NCBI GenBank assembly: GCA_012934845.2
Contig: WNNJ02001459.1
Coordinates: forward strand, 1-64,000
DNA from: Pomphorhynchus laevis
Lineage: Eukaryota > Acanthocephala > Palaeacanthocephala > Echinorhynchida > Pomphorhynchidae
DNA length: 64,000 nt
Direction: 5' to 3'
Below the pieces are notes generated by a model. That model made no database searches and was not told the origin of the DNA. It saw only the letters and a program-made list of their open reading frames with translations. Positions 54,089-64,000 of the stretch are shown piece by piece. Each line of letters opens with the position of its first letter. The first letter of the stretch is position 1. The position numbers were made by a program, and so were the translations under genes.

Positions 54089-54436
54089 GATTTAATCATT
54101 CAAAAATAAGCATTAACTTCGTATATTTCCTCTTTAAATGAACTTTATAGTTTCTAGGTTATATTTTTTAACTGTCTTAAAGTTATATTGGAAAAATAAT
54201 ATAAATACAAAATGCTTTAACTAAACAAGATGTTTTATTAATTTACGTTAAATTTTATCGAATGAAGAAAATTGAACGAAAAACAATTATAGTTTAAAAC
54301 TTAGATGCAAAATACGATTAAATTAAATAAACTGTTTTAATTTGAATTGCTAACATAATATTATAATTCACAAATTGCTTTTACAAAATGCAAAATATTT
54401 TATTAATGAAAAACTCATTGAGAACTAAAATTCTAG

Positions 54437-54499
54437 TAAATTCTCTGGTTGTGAAATGAACATAAAAGACTACCTTGGATTGGATAAATTGACTTACAT
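54437..54499 (+). CDS. LRR-protein exon (63 nt)
   Basis: Between aattctag and gtaagt, 63 nt, phase 2 in and out, encoding KFSGCEMNIKDYLGLDKLTY and ending in AT. AT plus A of 54678 gives Ile: LDKLTYI-ELESTVL, a proper LRR boundary. The following intron is 178 nt. Confidence 0.8.
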
Positions 54500-54677
54500 G
54501 TAAGTTTTATAGATCATTAAATAATAGCGGTTTAGCATTTTCAATCGTTAATCTTTCTAGTCCAATTTTTAAAATATTTATAATAGTTTTTTATATAAAT
54601 ATTATATTTACAGCATTCTTTATGGCTTATCAGAATTTTTTTATTGCAGTTTTAAAATGTATTTGTTTTTTAATCAG

Positions 54678-54743
54678 AGAATTGGAATCTACAGTGTTGA
54701 CCGATTGGAAGTTGCTTCACGGAACTTCTGGAGCTACAACTAT
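54678..54743 (+). CDS. LRR-protein exon (66 nt)
   Basis: Between tttttaatcag and gtaagt, 66 nt, phase 2 in and out, encoding ELESTVLTDWKLLHGTSGAT then TM. AT plus T of 56588 gives Ile (ATTI-SLSGNVI). Ser-Thr replaces the usual Asn of the core, so it is an irregular repeat. Confidence 0.8.
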
Positions 54744-55038
54744 GTAAGTTGCATTATTATATCTTGTTATTTTCGAATTTAATCTTCCTGTCTTGTAAAA
54801 TTTGCTTAATCTCGAGCTAACATATTTATCAATTTATAAACCGATTTTGATTTTATATACCCACTCTTTCAGCCAAATGATATTTATGAACACTAGTGAA
54901 TTGTATTTTGCTTCAGGTATCAATATAAAATGAATATAATTTATGTACCGATTATTTCTTTAATTCACTTTATTATTATTTTTTAATAATTCAATTTACT
55001 TAATTCACTTTCTCTTATATCAATATTAAATAAAAATC

Positions 55039-55342
55039 ACATTTAATTGCAAAATATGCAAATTTTACTAGTTGCGTTTTTACAAAGACAATATGCTAAT
55101 TATATTTTAGTGATTAACTCAGCATCTTTAAAATGAAGATAAACACTTTGTCTAAGATATTTTACTATCAGACAATTTTTTAATTTTCTGATTTTAATGA
55201 ATATTTTAATTCATTAATGTTAAATATAATTGACATTTAATTGCAAAATATGCCATTTTTACTAGTTGCGTTCTTACAAAGACAATATGCTAATTATATT
55301 TTAGTGATTAACTCAGCATCTTTATAATGAAGATAAACACTT
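55039..55342. repeat. Tandem duplication of about 190 bp
   Basis: acatttaattgcaaaatatgc...gactcagcatctttaaaatg-type text at 55039-55152 recurs at 55230-55342 with few differences. No protein. Confidence 0.85.
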
Positions 55343-55565
55343 TTTATAAGAACTTTTACTGTCAGAACATGACTCATTTTTCTTCTTTAAAAAATTTCAA
55401 AATTATTGACATGAAATGTTTTTATAAATTTATTGGAATTTTGCTCTTTCCATCAATATTCTACTTTAAAATTATGATAATTTTAACTACTTTCATATTA
55501 ACAACGATGACATTATGGAAACATATTAGATTGTATATCTATCTACCATTATTGTATATTTTTTA

Positions 55566-56190
55566 TTGAATTCGCTTGATTTTTTGATTTTACAAACAAT
55601 TTGTGCCATTTAAATATTAAATATCAAATTAATTTACCGCTCATATAAAAAATAAATTATACAACTTATGCTCACCTTTTAGATAAACGGCGAGCATAAG
55701 CTCTAGCTCAGATGCTAAGATCTGTCACTCCACAAATAGTGGCCATATGAATATAACTAATAATGGAGTAGTAAATGTGATAGAAATGACATTACTTTTT
55801 GAGTATTACACACGAACAGGACGTTTAAACCTGAATGATTTTTTACAATCTTCGTCAATAAGGTTAACGCTGAATTAAGTAGGCAAACAACGGCGGAGAC
55901 ATAAGACCTCAGAATTCTTGATGCTTAGACTGAGCGCTTACATCCAACGGGCTATGCTAGCTGCGTTTTGGGTACAGTTGAAATGACGGGGGATCAACAG
56001 AATTTGGATGCTATGCATTATTTATAGTTTTTATTCACAGAAAAACGTGTATTAATTAAAAATTTAAAAATTAAAAGACAATTATATTGTTTCATTGAAT
56101 TCGCTTGATTTTTTGATTGCGCAAACAATTTGTGTCATTTAAATATCTAATGTCCAATTAATTTACTGATCATATTGAAAAGTATATTAT
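55566..56190. repeat. Direct repeats flanking a moderate-GC block
   Basis: gaattcgcttgattttttgatt and the following 75 nt occur at 55566-55662 and 56096-56190. The block between (55670-56090) is less AT-rich, begins with a cttatgctc/gagcataag hairpin and contains no protein I recognise. The layout resembles an insertion with long direct terminal repeats, or simply a segment duplication. I cannot assign it. Confidence 0.6.
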
Positions 56191-56587
56191 AAAGTTGAAA
56201 CCTAACGAAATATGTTCAACATTAAATATTTTATTAAAAAATGTTTTACGCTAAATATTATTCGTTTCTTATACATCAAAACTTGTAATAACATATTCCT
56301 TTTCGTTTACACTCTATTAATATATTACGGTCAAGTAAATGTTGTCAACTTATTAAATAGTAAGAAAATTTGTTGACCTAGAATAATCTGAGATGTTTGA
56401 CTATTTATAATTTGAAATATATTATTTTTTGTAAAATATTGATTGCATTTATTGTGTGTCAAGATCGATACTTCGTTCAAATGTTACATCCATGAATTTT
56501 ATATACCGTGTTAAGGCTCCTTACCTAACTCATCTGTAAATGAACACACTATTTGTATATCTTTGTTTTATATCCTTAAAATTGTAG

Positions 56588-56659
56588 TTCACTTTCTGGC
56601 AACGTAATTGAAGAATTGAATTTCGCAATATTTAAATTTATTCCCAATCTTCATTATTT
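56588..56659 (+). CDS. LRR-protein exon (72 nt)
   Basis: Between aaaattgtag and gtaagt, exactly 72 nt, phase 2 in and out, encoding SLSGNVIEEL...KFIPNLHYF. It has an ideal core LSGNVI and end IPNLHY. TT plus A of 61146 makes Leu, so the product reads NLHYL-NLSFNRI, a textbook LRR junction across a 4.5-kb intron that contains a whole LINE. Confidence 0.88.
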
Positions 56660-59384
56660 GTAAGTACAAATTTTTTATATACTTGTTATTTAAAATATAA
56701 ATTTAAAAATGCTAATTTACGAAATACAACACTCGCTTACTTTCTATTTGAACTAAAATGAGACACTTTCTTGAACCATTCCAAGCTGAGGTATTTGATG
56801 TTGTATTATACAAGAATAATAGTATATTATTCTTGATCAGATTATTCTGGTTTTACTTTAAAAAAGTTTTTTAATGCACACAGACTGTGTGATTATAAGT
56901 CCACAAAAGCGATACAGATTGAAAACAAAAGTTACTCGTATAAAAGCATTGAACGTAGTTGCTGTTTGAAAAAGGGGAGTGAGGATGGATATCGAACGTG
57001 ATCGGGTAGTGAATTCTAAAGTAGAGGAGCAGCAATATGTAGAAATCGACGGCAGAAGTTGGTTGAGTGTAGAGGTACGTGTAGCAGTATAGAAGCACAT
57101 GAACGTAGGTGAGTAGAAAGAGAGTAATATTCACTTAGAGTTGGTTGATAGAGAAAAGAAGATAATTGCAATGAAGAAGGCGATAAATTAGACAAAGAAG
57201 ACGAAAACGAAAGCGGTGTTCAATACTTAGCCATCCAAGTTTTGATAAATAAAAGGAGATATGATCGTATTTACGAAGTCGAAAGAGGATGAGCACAACA
57301 GTGTTAATGAGGCGGAGAGATACTAAGAGAACCAAGCTAATGCATACGAAACTAAGTCATAATGATAGCGAAGACGAGAAAGAAGGATTTTGTAATCGTC
57401 AATGTCGAATGCAGATGAAAGATCGAGCGATATTACCACACTACAAAGTTCTTTAACTCGTGTGGAAAGCATTTGAGAAAATACTTTATGCATGCTAGTT
57501 TAATGGAATAATCGGAGGGGAATGCAGATTGAAAAGAATAGTAGAGCTGCGGTGAAGATAGATATCTATTGATATGATCTAAGACAAGGTTTTCAAGAAT
57601 TTTAGATACAGTTGGTTGAATTGATATTGGGCGATAAGATGAAGGAAGATAGAGGTCAAGAGATGTCGTTTTAAGTAGTGAACAAACAATGAATGCTTTC
57701 TAAAGAACAAGAAATATTTCATTCCGGATCGACAATTTAAGGAGTCTCTTAAGAAAAGGTGTGAAGTAAGTGTACAAAAATTTGAGAATTCGAGTATGGA
57801 TGGAAACAGCAGGAGAGAACTTACACGGTGACGAAACAAGAAAGCAAGATGCCAACTTTCAGTGCTTGTAAGTATGTAAAAGTGCTCATGGATACGAATT
57901 GACGGGATACAAGAAATATGTGAAAGGACGATCATCGAATCGATAAGAGAAATTATTTTTAAAATTAGGTAATCGGGAATTGAGAATGATCAAGAGTGGA
58001 GATTGTCATGATTGTTCAGTCGCAATACATGTATCGTTGCTGCAAACGTCATTGTAGGAATCATTGTGCATTCAATTATGCATGCGTAATTGTGCCAGCA
58101 GGCAAGCGGACTGACTTGATTTCATGCATAGTGCTGTACTGTTTTGAACTCTATATAAACCTGTAAGGTTTTGGCAAGAATCTGTTTTTCATCGTATTCA
58201 TTCAACATGTCAAAGATGGCAGATAAGCGAGAAAGTAGAGAATTGAGAGTTTTCCATTTAGTTTGAGAGTAAGTAGTGGGATCCAGTTTATTTATCCAAA
58301 AACTATGTGCCTTGAAACGCAGAAGTTGCATATGCGAACGACAAAGAGCAAAGAATTGGCTACGATAAACGGATGAGTCAAGTTCTGAAGATAATCTGAG
58401 ATAACGATGATAAATCTGAAAGAACAACTCAGGAGGCGTTTTGAAGGCACACACTAAGAGTCGAACAATGTTGCACGATATTGACGTGATTGAGCAAAGG
58501 GAAAAATTTCAACGAAGTTAGAGCAAAATACGTTGTTAAAGTGGGTACAAAAGTAATTGGGTATTGATAGATAGAAGAAGGATATATTAACGGATAGCGG
58601 TTGATATGAGAGCGAAGAAGGGAAAGATCGAGGAATTTTCAACAACGACACGAGATAATTTTTGCAATATTATTGAATTTTAACAAAGGTAGAGAACAGG
58701 TAACAAAGAAGTGATCTGATAGAACAGGATCATATATACATAATGAAGACGACAAGGCGAGACACGAAGGTATGACAACGATATAGAGAGAGTACTGCCA
58801 AGAATATGGGTAGCAGAAGAATAATAAGTAGACATTATTTGAAAATCAAGATCATTTAATGTATAAATCATTTTTAAGGCATTGGAATCATAAGGACGGT
58901 TTAAGCGTACATTTATATCAGCCAGTTCAACGGAAGGTAAAATGTAGGGTAAGATGAAAAAAAGTAAGTCTCACAATTAAAAGAAAAAATATGACAGATG
59001 GCACGATTCATTTATGTAAAATAAGTAGATATTAAAAAACAAAGAGCCGGATTTTACATGGAAGCAAAGTAGTTTAAAAAAAGAGAAACAAGCCGTGACG
59101 ATTGCAACGGAAAATAATGTTGAGAGAAAGCTACAATATCACAATGATTAATTAATTTATTTGAGCCGAAAGATAGTTGACGAGCCTTCCAACCACCGAG
59201 GATTTAAAGAATGGAGGCGTTTAATATTATAATACTTCTTAAACACAATAAATTTAAAGATTTATAAAAAATAAAATCATTTACTGAATCAACCTTGTTA
59301 CTATGAGAGCGATATGTAAGACGGTCAATTTCCAAGAACACTTGTGAAGCAGAAGTGTTTAGTCAATTAGATAATACAATGGAA

Positions 59385-59705
59385 GATTTACTGGAAGATT
59401 TCCTAAATGATTTACTGAATGCTTTACTGGAGAATTTACCGAAGGCTTTACTTGATAGTTTACTGGAGGATTTACTGAAGGATGATGATTAACCGGATGA
59501 TTAACTGAAGGATTTACTGAAGTATTTATTGAAATATTTACTATATGATTGATTAACTGAAGGAAATACTGGAAGATTTACTGAATGATTTAATAAATGA
59601 TTTGCTGAAGGATTTACTGGGGGTAAACTGGATGATGTCCTGGATGGTAGACTGTGTGATTTACTGGAGGATTTACTGAAGGATTTACTGGATTTAAATG
59701 CTTCA
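59385..59705. repeat. Minisatellite gatttactgaag/gatttactggag
   Basis: About 20 imperfect copies of an 11-13 nt unit (gatttactggaa, gatttactgaag), several truncated. It lies between the ORF1 and ORF2 remnants of the family C LINE. On the - strand it reads as Ser/Lys/Pro-rich low complexity. Confidence 0.9.
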
Positions 59706-59775
59706 ATAGTCAAATGTGAAAGCTGGATAAATTCGAAGTGTTGTTATTATCTAAGTATGTTTTCAGTTGACTTGC

Positions 59776-60087
59776 TTAGATAGCCATATTATTACGTATA
59801 ATGAAAGTAGATGAATAGTCAGTGCTTCGTTTCTCGTTAAGTTCATCACGAAGAGTTTTGTAGACATCACGTTCTACTGGTGACAGATCAGGAATTAGGT
59901 AGACTACGAAAAAGCTAGCTAAATTTCGTAGCTTACTACAATAGGAAATTGCTTGACGTGATATCGATTGGTCAGTAAAAAAACAACCACAGAGTAATAT
60001 CAGTTTGTTTACCTGAAAATTGTTTAGGTTGAAGACACGGAAATACACCGGATTTTCTACCAGCATATGAAGTTCTTTCCAACGCAT
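59776..60087 (-). pseudogene. LINE C ORF1, C-terminal part
   Basis: A 103-codon frame: RWKELHMLVENPVYFRVFNL, then YLIPDLSPVERDVYKTLRDE and SSTFIIRNNMAI at the end. The PDLSPxERxxxKxLRxEL...IRNN pattern is the usual C-terminal block of ORF1 in CR1-type and other LINEs, parallel to 43660-43830. Upstream on the same strand the frame is broken. Confidence 0.65.
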
Positions 60088-60434
60088 TATTCATCAAGTT
60101 TCCAAGCCATGCCGTTTTGTGAACAATATCCACAGATGAACTCCTGCAGAAAGAAATCTCTATTGACGCTGCGAGATGCTTTCATATAGGTTACTACAGT
60201 TCAACCAGGACTTGATCATTTAATGTCAAGGGTTACATAATCAGTCGTATCTAACTCTCCTGTAGCAAACGTACTAGGATCAGTTAAATGCAAAGGAAAA
60301 CATGTGCTTTGGTGAAAGCTGCTAAGGAGCATAGTCGTGGAAGAATCGATCGAGTTGTCTATTTACATCACTGTTGGCAACTTGATCATCAATATGTCGG
60401 TTGAAATAGCGCTTGTGTGGACAATAACACCTGG

Positions 60435-60520
60435 ATCATGGCTTGAACCTCTTGGAGCAATGCAATTTGTACAGTTTTGACCCATGCGAACACAAGCGCA
60501 TGCCTTACATACTGCAAAGG
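60435..60520 (-). other. CXC-like Cys cluster upstream of LINE C ORF1
   Basis: The - strand reads VCKACACVRMGQNCTNC, then APRGSSHDPG. The CxxCxCxxxGxxCxxC spacing is close to the cluster in the 14355-14768 protein (KCKGCKCAGAGKPC). A stop precedes it in frame. It lies 5' of the ORF1 remnant, which suggests this Cys module is part of, or fused to, a retroelement protein. Confidence 0.5.
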
Positions 60521-60540
60521 TCTATTACAAGGATAGCATC

Positions 60541-61145
60541 GAATATTGATAAATTATGATATGTCATTCAAAGCTGGTGAAAGCTGGACGATATGTGTGT
60601 TATACTGTATATTGTAAGTATTTATAACCAAGACAATATTTTAACCAGTTGGATAACTTACTCAGTGTATTATTACTTTAAAAAATAGATTAATCTCATC
60701 CGCTTTGATAACGTTTTTATTGTGTTATATCTTGAGTTTAATATGCTTTGGGACAGCAGTAGATCATATATTTTAAATCAAAATATCTATGATGTGGAAT
60801 ATGATATGCCAAATTCGGTAATTATTTTTATATATTGCTTTAATCTGCTGCATCTCAAGTTTTTCACCTTTTAGTATTATTCGTTACAATTTAAAAAAGG
60901 AGGGTGTACAGATAATACTTTATGTGGTTTACTATCAGGAATCTTACATAAATAAAGCTCGAACTGATAAAATTAAAACTGTATCTCTAATTAGAAAATA
61001 ATTTTACACTAAATGTATGATATTTCATTGACTTGTAGATATAAAACGAATCTTTGCATTTAATAGCTTAAAATGTAAAAAATGTTAAAACATATAAATT
61101 GTAAATCCTGACGATTATGTATTCAAGTGATTTGTTTTTATGTAG
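60541..61145. other. AT-rich intron, no gene seen
   Basis: A hydrophobic 20-codon stretch after aaaaatag at about 60686 has no donor in phase. Nothing else is supported. Confidence 0.5.
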
Positions 61146-61217
61146 AAACTTATCATTCAATCGGATAGTGACGATAAAAAGAGCACAACTGCCCACAACG
61201 TATAACTTAAAATCCTT
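61146..61217 (+). CDS. LRR-protein exon (72 nt)
   Basis: Between tttttatgtag and gtaagt, exactly 72 nt, phase 2 in and out, encoding NLSFNRIVTI...TTYNLKSL. The core NLSFNRI is almost the same as in 46992 (NLSFNMI). TT plus G of 63429 gives Leu: NLKSL-DLRGNGI. Confidence is high because both neighbouring junctions restore perfect LRRs. Confidence 0.88.
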
Positions 61218-62378
61218 GTAAGTTTGCAGCTTTAAGTTAGATCTATTCACAATTGCTTGTTTATTTATGCAGATATTTTTATTATTTGCATTTATTTCTA
61301 AATAAAATACATTAGATAACAAAAGTTTACATATCGTCATACTATGTAATAATATTGATCACTTTAAAAATAATTTAAAAAATCTTATTTATACATATCA
61401 TCCGGAAATTATATCAGTTCAAAATTATATACAAAATTAAAATTTAAAAACATTTTTGATCATGGTGAGAACTCATTGTATATACGATTACACTGAATAT
61501 ATTCCCGTTGATTTCGAAATGTTTAAAGTATTATTTTATGCTTTTATTTTTAAAGATAGACAAATATTAAGAACACAAAATGTGTTTCAGTTAACCGTAA
61601 TTAATAATTTAATTAATTATTAAATTTATTAAATTAATTAATTAAGTGAATTAATTATTTAGATTAATAATTTCTGTCTTTTTTAAAGCAATATATAATA
61701 TAAATTTATAAAGAACTGTAAATAATAAATCTAAATTATATAAAAATATATTAATAAAATATTAAAATAGTAATATAACATATATTATATTATTTATAGT
61801 GTTGAAAATGTCGATTAAATTCTTCGGTTTAGCTTAATAAATTTATAAAACGAAGAAATAATTTTATTCCAAAGTATTAAAATTCATTACCTCCGACATA
61901 TTTTACATTAAGCCCAATAATTAAACTGATTTTAAATTAATTTAATCATATTTATTTTTAAGATGCAAAATTTAATCAGATCAAAAAACAAGATTTTTGC
62001 TTTAATTATTCAAACTTTTTGTTTTAATTTTTGCTTTTTATTTTTAAAAATTTGTTCATTAATTTTATAATATAAAATTTATCAAATAAATTATATAATA
62101 TTTATCATTTTATTTATAAGTTTTATTTATTCCAAATGCATTAAATCATTATGTTAATTTTTATAAAGCTTCTATTCTATGAAAATAATTACCACTGACA
62201 TGAACATTTTCATTAATGTTGATATTTTTCTTTAATTTGATTTTTTTCGTCTGTTTTTCTTTGTATAGATTTTAGTATTTTCTATAAATGAGAAAATTTT
62301 TGTATCTGAGTGAACAGTTTGTAATTACTCTGACGATTGAAATTCATGTATTTGAATTAATACTTGATATTATTTCAG
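61218..62378. other. AT-rich intron, no gene seen
   Basis: Nearly pure A/T over long stretches (61590-62160). No element, exon or RNA gene recognised. Confidence 0.6.
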
Positions 62379-63015
62379 GAGTTTCAGAATATTAGATATT
62401 CATGAATTTTCCCAAATATCAGTTAACTGAGTCTACGTATTTTATATTATTTATAAATTAAAAATATCGGTAATTAAAATTTAAATAATTAAATATAAAA
62501 TAATTAATAATTGCTAGATTAGATTGAATATAATTCAAATCAAGTTAATATTGTAAATTGAAATTGCATAAAATCCGATGAATAAGATATTTTTTTAAAC
62601 TTAAATATATTACAAGATACGTTGACTCATTTAACTGATCGTATTTATTTAATATAACATACCCGTTATTTCTATGTTTAGACTGTTTAAGATTATTATA
62701 AATGTTATAAATGCATCAAGTTTCAATCTACAATCAGATCAGCCTACTGAGTTTACCTATTTTATATTATTTATAAATTAAAAATAATGCTAAATAAAAT
62801 TTAAATAATTGAATAATTATAAATAATTAATAATTGTTATATAAAAGTTTATATAATTTATATCAAGCTATAATTTATAATTAAAATTAAAAATAAAAGT
62901 TAATTTTTATGAATTGATTTACATACGATGTATCAGAATAGGGATTAGAAGTCATCAGGTGTAATGGTTGTAAATTATTGCAAATCCAAATTTTTGTATT
63001 TGACAAAAACAAAAT
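62379..63015 (+). pseudogene. Candidate LRR exon split by a transposon insertion
   Basis: After gatattatttcag, 39 nt (62379-62417) read in phase 2 as SFRILDIHEFSQ. PLE/MITE-type terminal sequence then fills 62418-62991. Another 24 nt (62992-63015) end at a gtaagt donor. CCAAAT occurs on both sides (62412-62417 and 62986-62991), consistent with a short target-site duplication. The two outer parts total 63 nt, a multiple of three, like the other exons. If real, the exon was disabled by the insertion, or it now lies in retained intron. Confidence 0.38.
62418..62985 (-). mobile_element. Non-autonomous PLE/MITE-type terminal sequences
   Basis: 62418-62640 has inverted ends (atcagttaactgagtctacg/cgttgactcatttaactgat). 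62741-62965 is a second, reverse-orientation terminal module: it opens ctactgagtttacctatttta and contains acgatgtatcagaatagg.attag and gtcatcagg, the inverse of the ends at 50600 and 53880. No coding capacity. Confidence 0.7.
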
Positions 63016-63428
63016 GTAAGTTTTTAATTATATTTTCATTGGTTTAAATTAAAGTTTGTACGAATCCCTTCAAATTATATTTTTAAACATAATTTTTATG
63101 AATAAAGCTACAGTTTTATAGAGTATATTCGTGTCAATTCTATATAACGTCGACTTTAAATGTGGTAACGTTATTAATGTAGCCAGTTCTATATAACCTC
63201 AACATAAAAATGTATTTATGCTATTTAATTTAATTTTGATTAAAATACGCTTCCAACATCGCCTTCTTTTATATAGTAAATGATCATAACAATTAAAATA
63301 ACCAATTGATAGGTTCACATTAGCTTACCTATCATAAAGGAACATAATAAAAGAGAAATATGTTTTATCATAAAATGATTCTTACGTTAAATTAATTAAA
63401 ATATTTTATCGTTTGCAAATTATTACAG

Positions 63429-63500
63429 GGATTTAAGAGGCAACGGAATTCGGTTAATTTCGGATTTCGTCTATCTATTTAACAAGTCCACGGATTATCT
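63429..63500 (+). CDS. LRR-protein exon (72 nt)
   Basis: Between aattattacag and gtaagt, exactly 72 nt, phase 2 in and out, encoding DLRGNGIRLI...NKSTDYL. The core is LRGNGI. It is the last exon visible. Since it ends in phase 2 with an open LRR, the gene continues beyond the window on the + strand. Confidence 0.87.
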
Positions 63501-64000
63501 GTAAGTCAAATATAAATCGAATACACAAAATACGATTAAAATAAATTTTATCTTGCGAATGCTTTTTAAATTATCGTTAACATTGCACAATTATTTACTC
63601 TGCGGAATTATGCACACATGAGGATTTATATATTTAGTAAATCAATCTGGATTTGTCTGCTACAGACAAATCCAGATTTTTTTTCTTAACTTGTTAACAT
63701 TCTGATGACAAGCATTAGGTGAAAGTTCTTATTGATATTATGTTAATAAATGAAACACGTGATATGTTTCATCAGAAGAATCTTAAACATTTTAAAGATA
63801 ATCGGCAAATGTTGATAAGAATGCAATTACATATGCGAAAATGATCTTGTATACAAAAATCATGTTACGATAGTTAAATCCATCTAAAAAGTAACGTTCT
63901 TTTTAGATTGTGATCATTTCATAAAACGTTTTACTTCATAGTTTGTATGATTGATTGGCTTCCAAGGTTTATTCCTCCTAAATTAAACAATTCATTCGAA
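63501..64000. other. AT-rich intron with a perfect short hairpin
   Basis: 63644-63659 and 63663-63678 form a perfect 16-bp inverted repeat (aatctggatttgtctg) with a 3-nt loop, followed by a T-run. No promoter or gene context links it to a terminator. No further exon found to the window end. Confidence 0.6.

Larger units (their letters stand above)
57100..60540 (-). mobile_element. LINE family C (CR1/L2-like), old decayed copy
   Basis: On the - strand, ORF1 remnants (60520-59776) precede ORF2 remnants (59250-57135). ORF2 pieces: TYYSSATHILGSTLSI (endonuclease, about 58800), FFQIYHRYLRLSSEL and TKWKTLNSLLSRLSAIF (linker, about 58380-58210) and FRLRKYDHISFYLSKLGWLS with LLCLIYRLLH (C-terminus, 57290-57160). 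RT motifs are hardly readable. It is far more degraded than 42700-46790 and belongs to a related subfamily (closer to 15075-15745). It lies inside the intron between LRR exons 56588 and 61146, antisense to the gene. Confidence 0.75.

Noticed and set aside
54849-54891. Further LRR exon after ctctttcag
   Set aside because: The acceptor is good, but the frame (QMIFMNTSELYF) is out of register and would leave phase 1. The junction 54678 to 56588 already restores a repeat.
55670-56090. tRNA or rRNA fragment in the moderate-GC block
   Set aside because: The hairpin start does not fit a tRNA cloverleaf, and I recognise no rRNA core sequence.
63644-63690. Rho-independent-type terminator (hairpin plus T-run)
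   Set aside because: This is animal intronic DNA with no gene end nearby. It is better read as a short palindrome or foldback remnant.

Overview
The window is AT-rich nuclear DNA of an invertebrate animal, most probably an insect. It has spliced host exons with metazoan GT-AG signals, several non-LTR retrotransposon (LINE) families, and an unusually large load of Penelope-like elements (PLEs) with reverse transcriptase (RT) and GIY-YIG nuclease domains. I see no bacterial operon, CRISPR array, rRNA or tRNA. The species cannot be named from the sequence.

The main result is a host gene hidden under the transposons. At least twelve short + strand exons lie between 1.2 and 63.5 kb: 1206 (and its copy 21762), 20459, 26417, 30259, 30379, 46992, 47284, 48815, 54437, 54678, 56588, 61146 and 63429. 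Each is bounded by AG and GT and is 51-72 nt long, always a multiple of three. Each opens and closes in phase 2 and encodes about one leucine-rich repeat (LRR), and five are exactly 72 nt (24 codons). Joining neighbouring exons restores LxxLxLxxNxI repeats across the junctions. The window is therefore the interior of one very long LRR-protein gene, or a tandem set of such genes, whose introns are almost entirely transposon debris. Neither end of the gene is visible.

Layout. 0-0.9 kb: 3' part of LINE family A. 0.93-4.5 kb: first copy of a 3.58-kb segmental duplication carrying one LRR exon and an RTE-like LINE (family B). 4.5-6.1 kb: a classic PLE. 6.1-14 kb: direct repeats, a MITE-like element, a third family B LINE and AT-rich intron. 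14.3-16.4 kb: a Cys-rich ORF, a CR1/L2-like LINE scrap (family C) and a small unknown ORF. 17-19.5 kb: second family A LINE. 20.3-25.5 kb: a duplicated exon region, then the second copy of the 3.58-kb segment, ending in a deleted Naiad-like PLE. 26-31 kb: LRR exons and a PLE with inverted ends. 31.6-35.5 kb: an essentially full-length family A LINE between 16-bp target-site duplications. 35.9-36.4 kb: 5'-truncated RTE LINE with a 10-bp target-site duplication. 36.7-41.5 kb: PLE terminal-repeat arrays and the N-terminal half of a Naiad-like PLE. 42.7-46.7 kb: family C LINE. 47-49 kb: three LRR exons. 49.4-54.1 kb: PLE terminal modules, a 257-bp palindrome and the Naiad-like RT. 54.4-64 kb: LRR exons around a second, decayed family C LINE.

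The elements are parasites of the introns. They have affected the gene by duplicating one exon, probably splitting another (62.4-63.0 kb) and inflating the introns to many kilobases.
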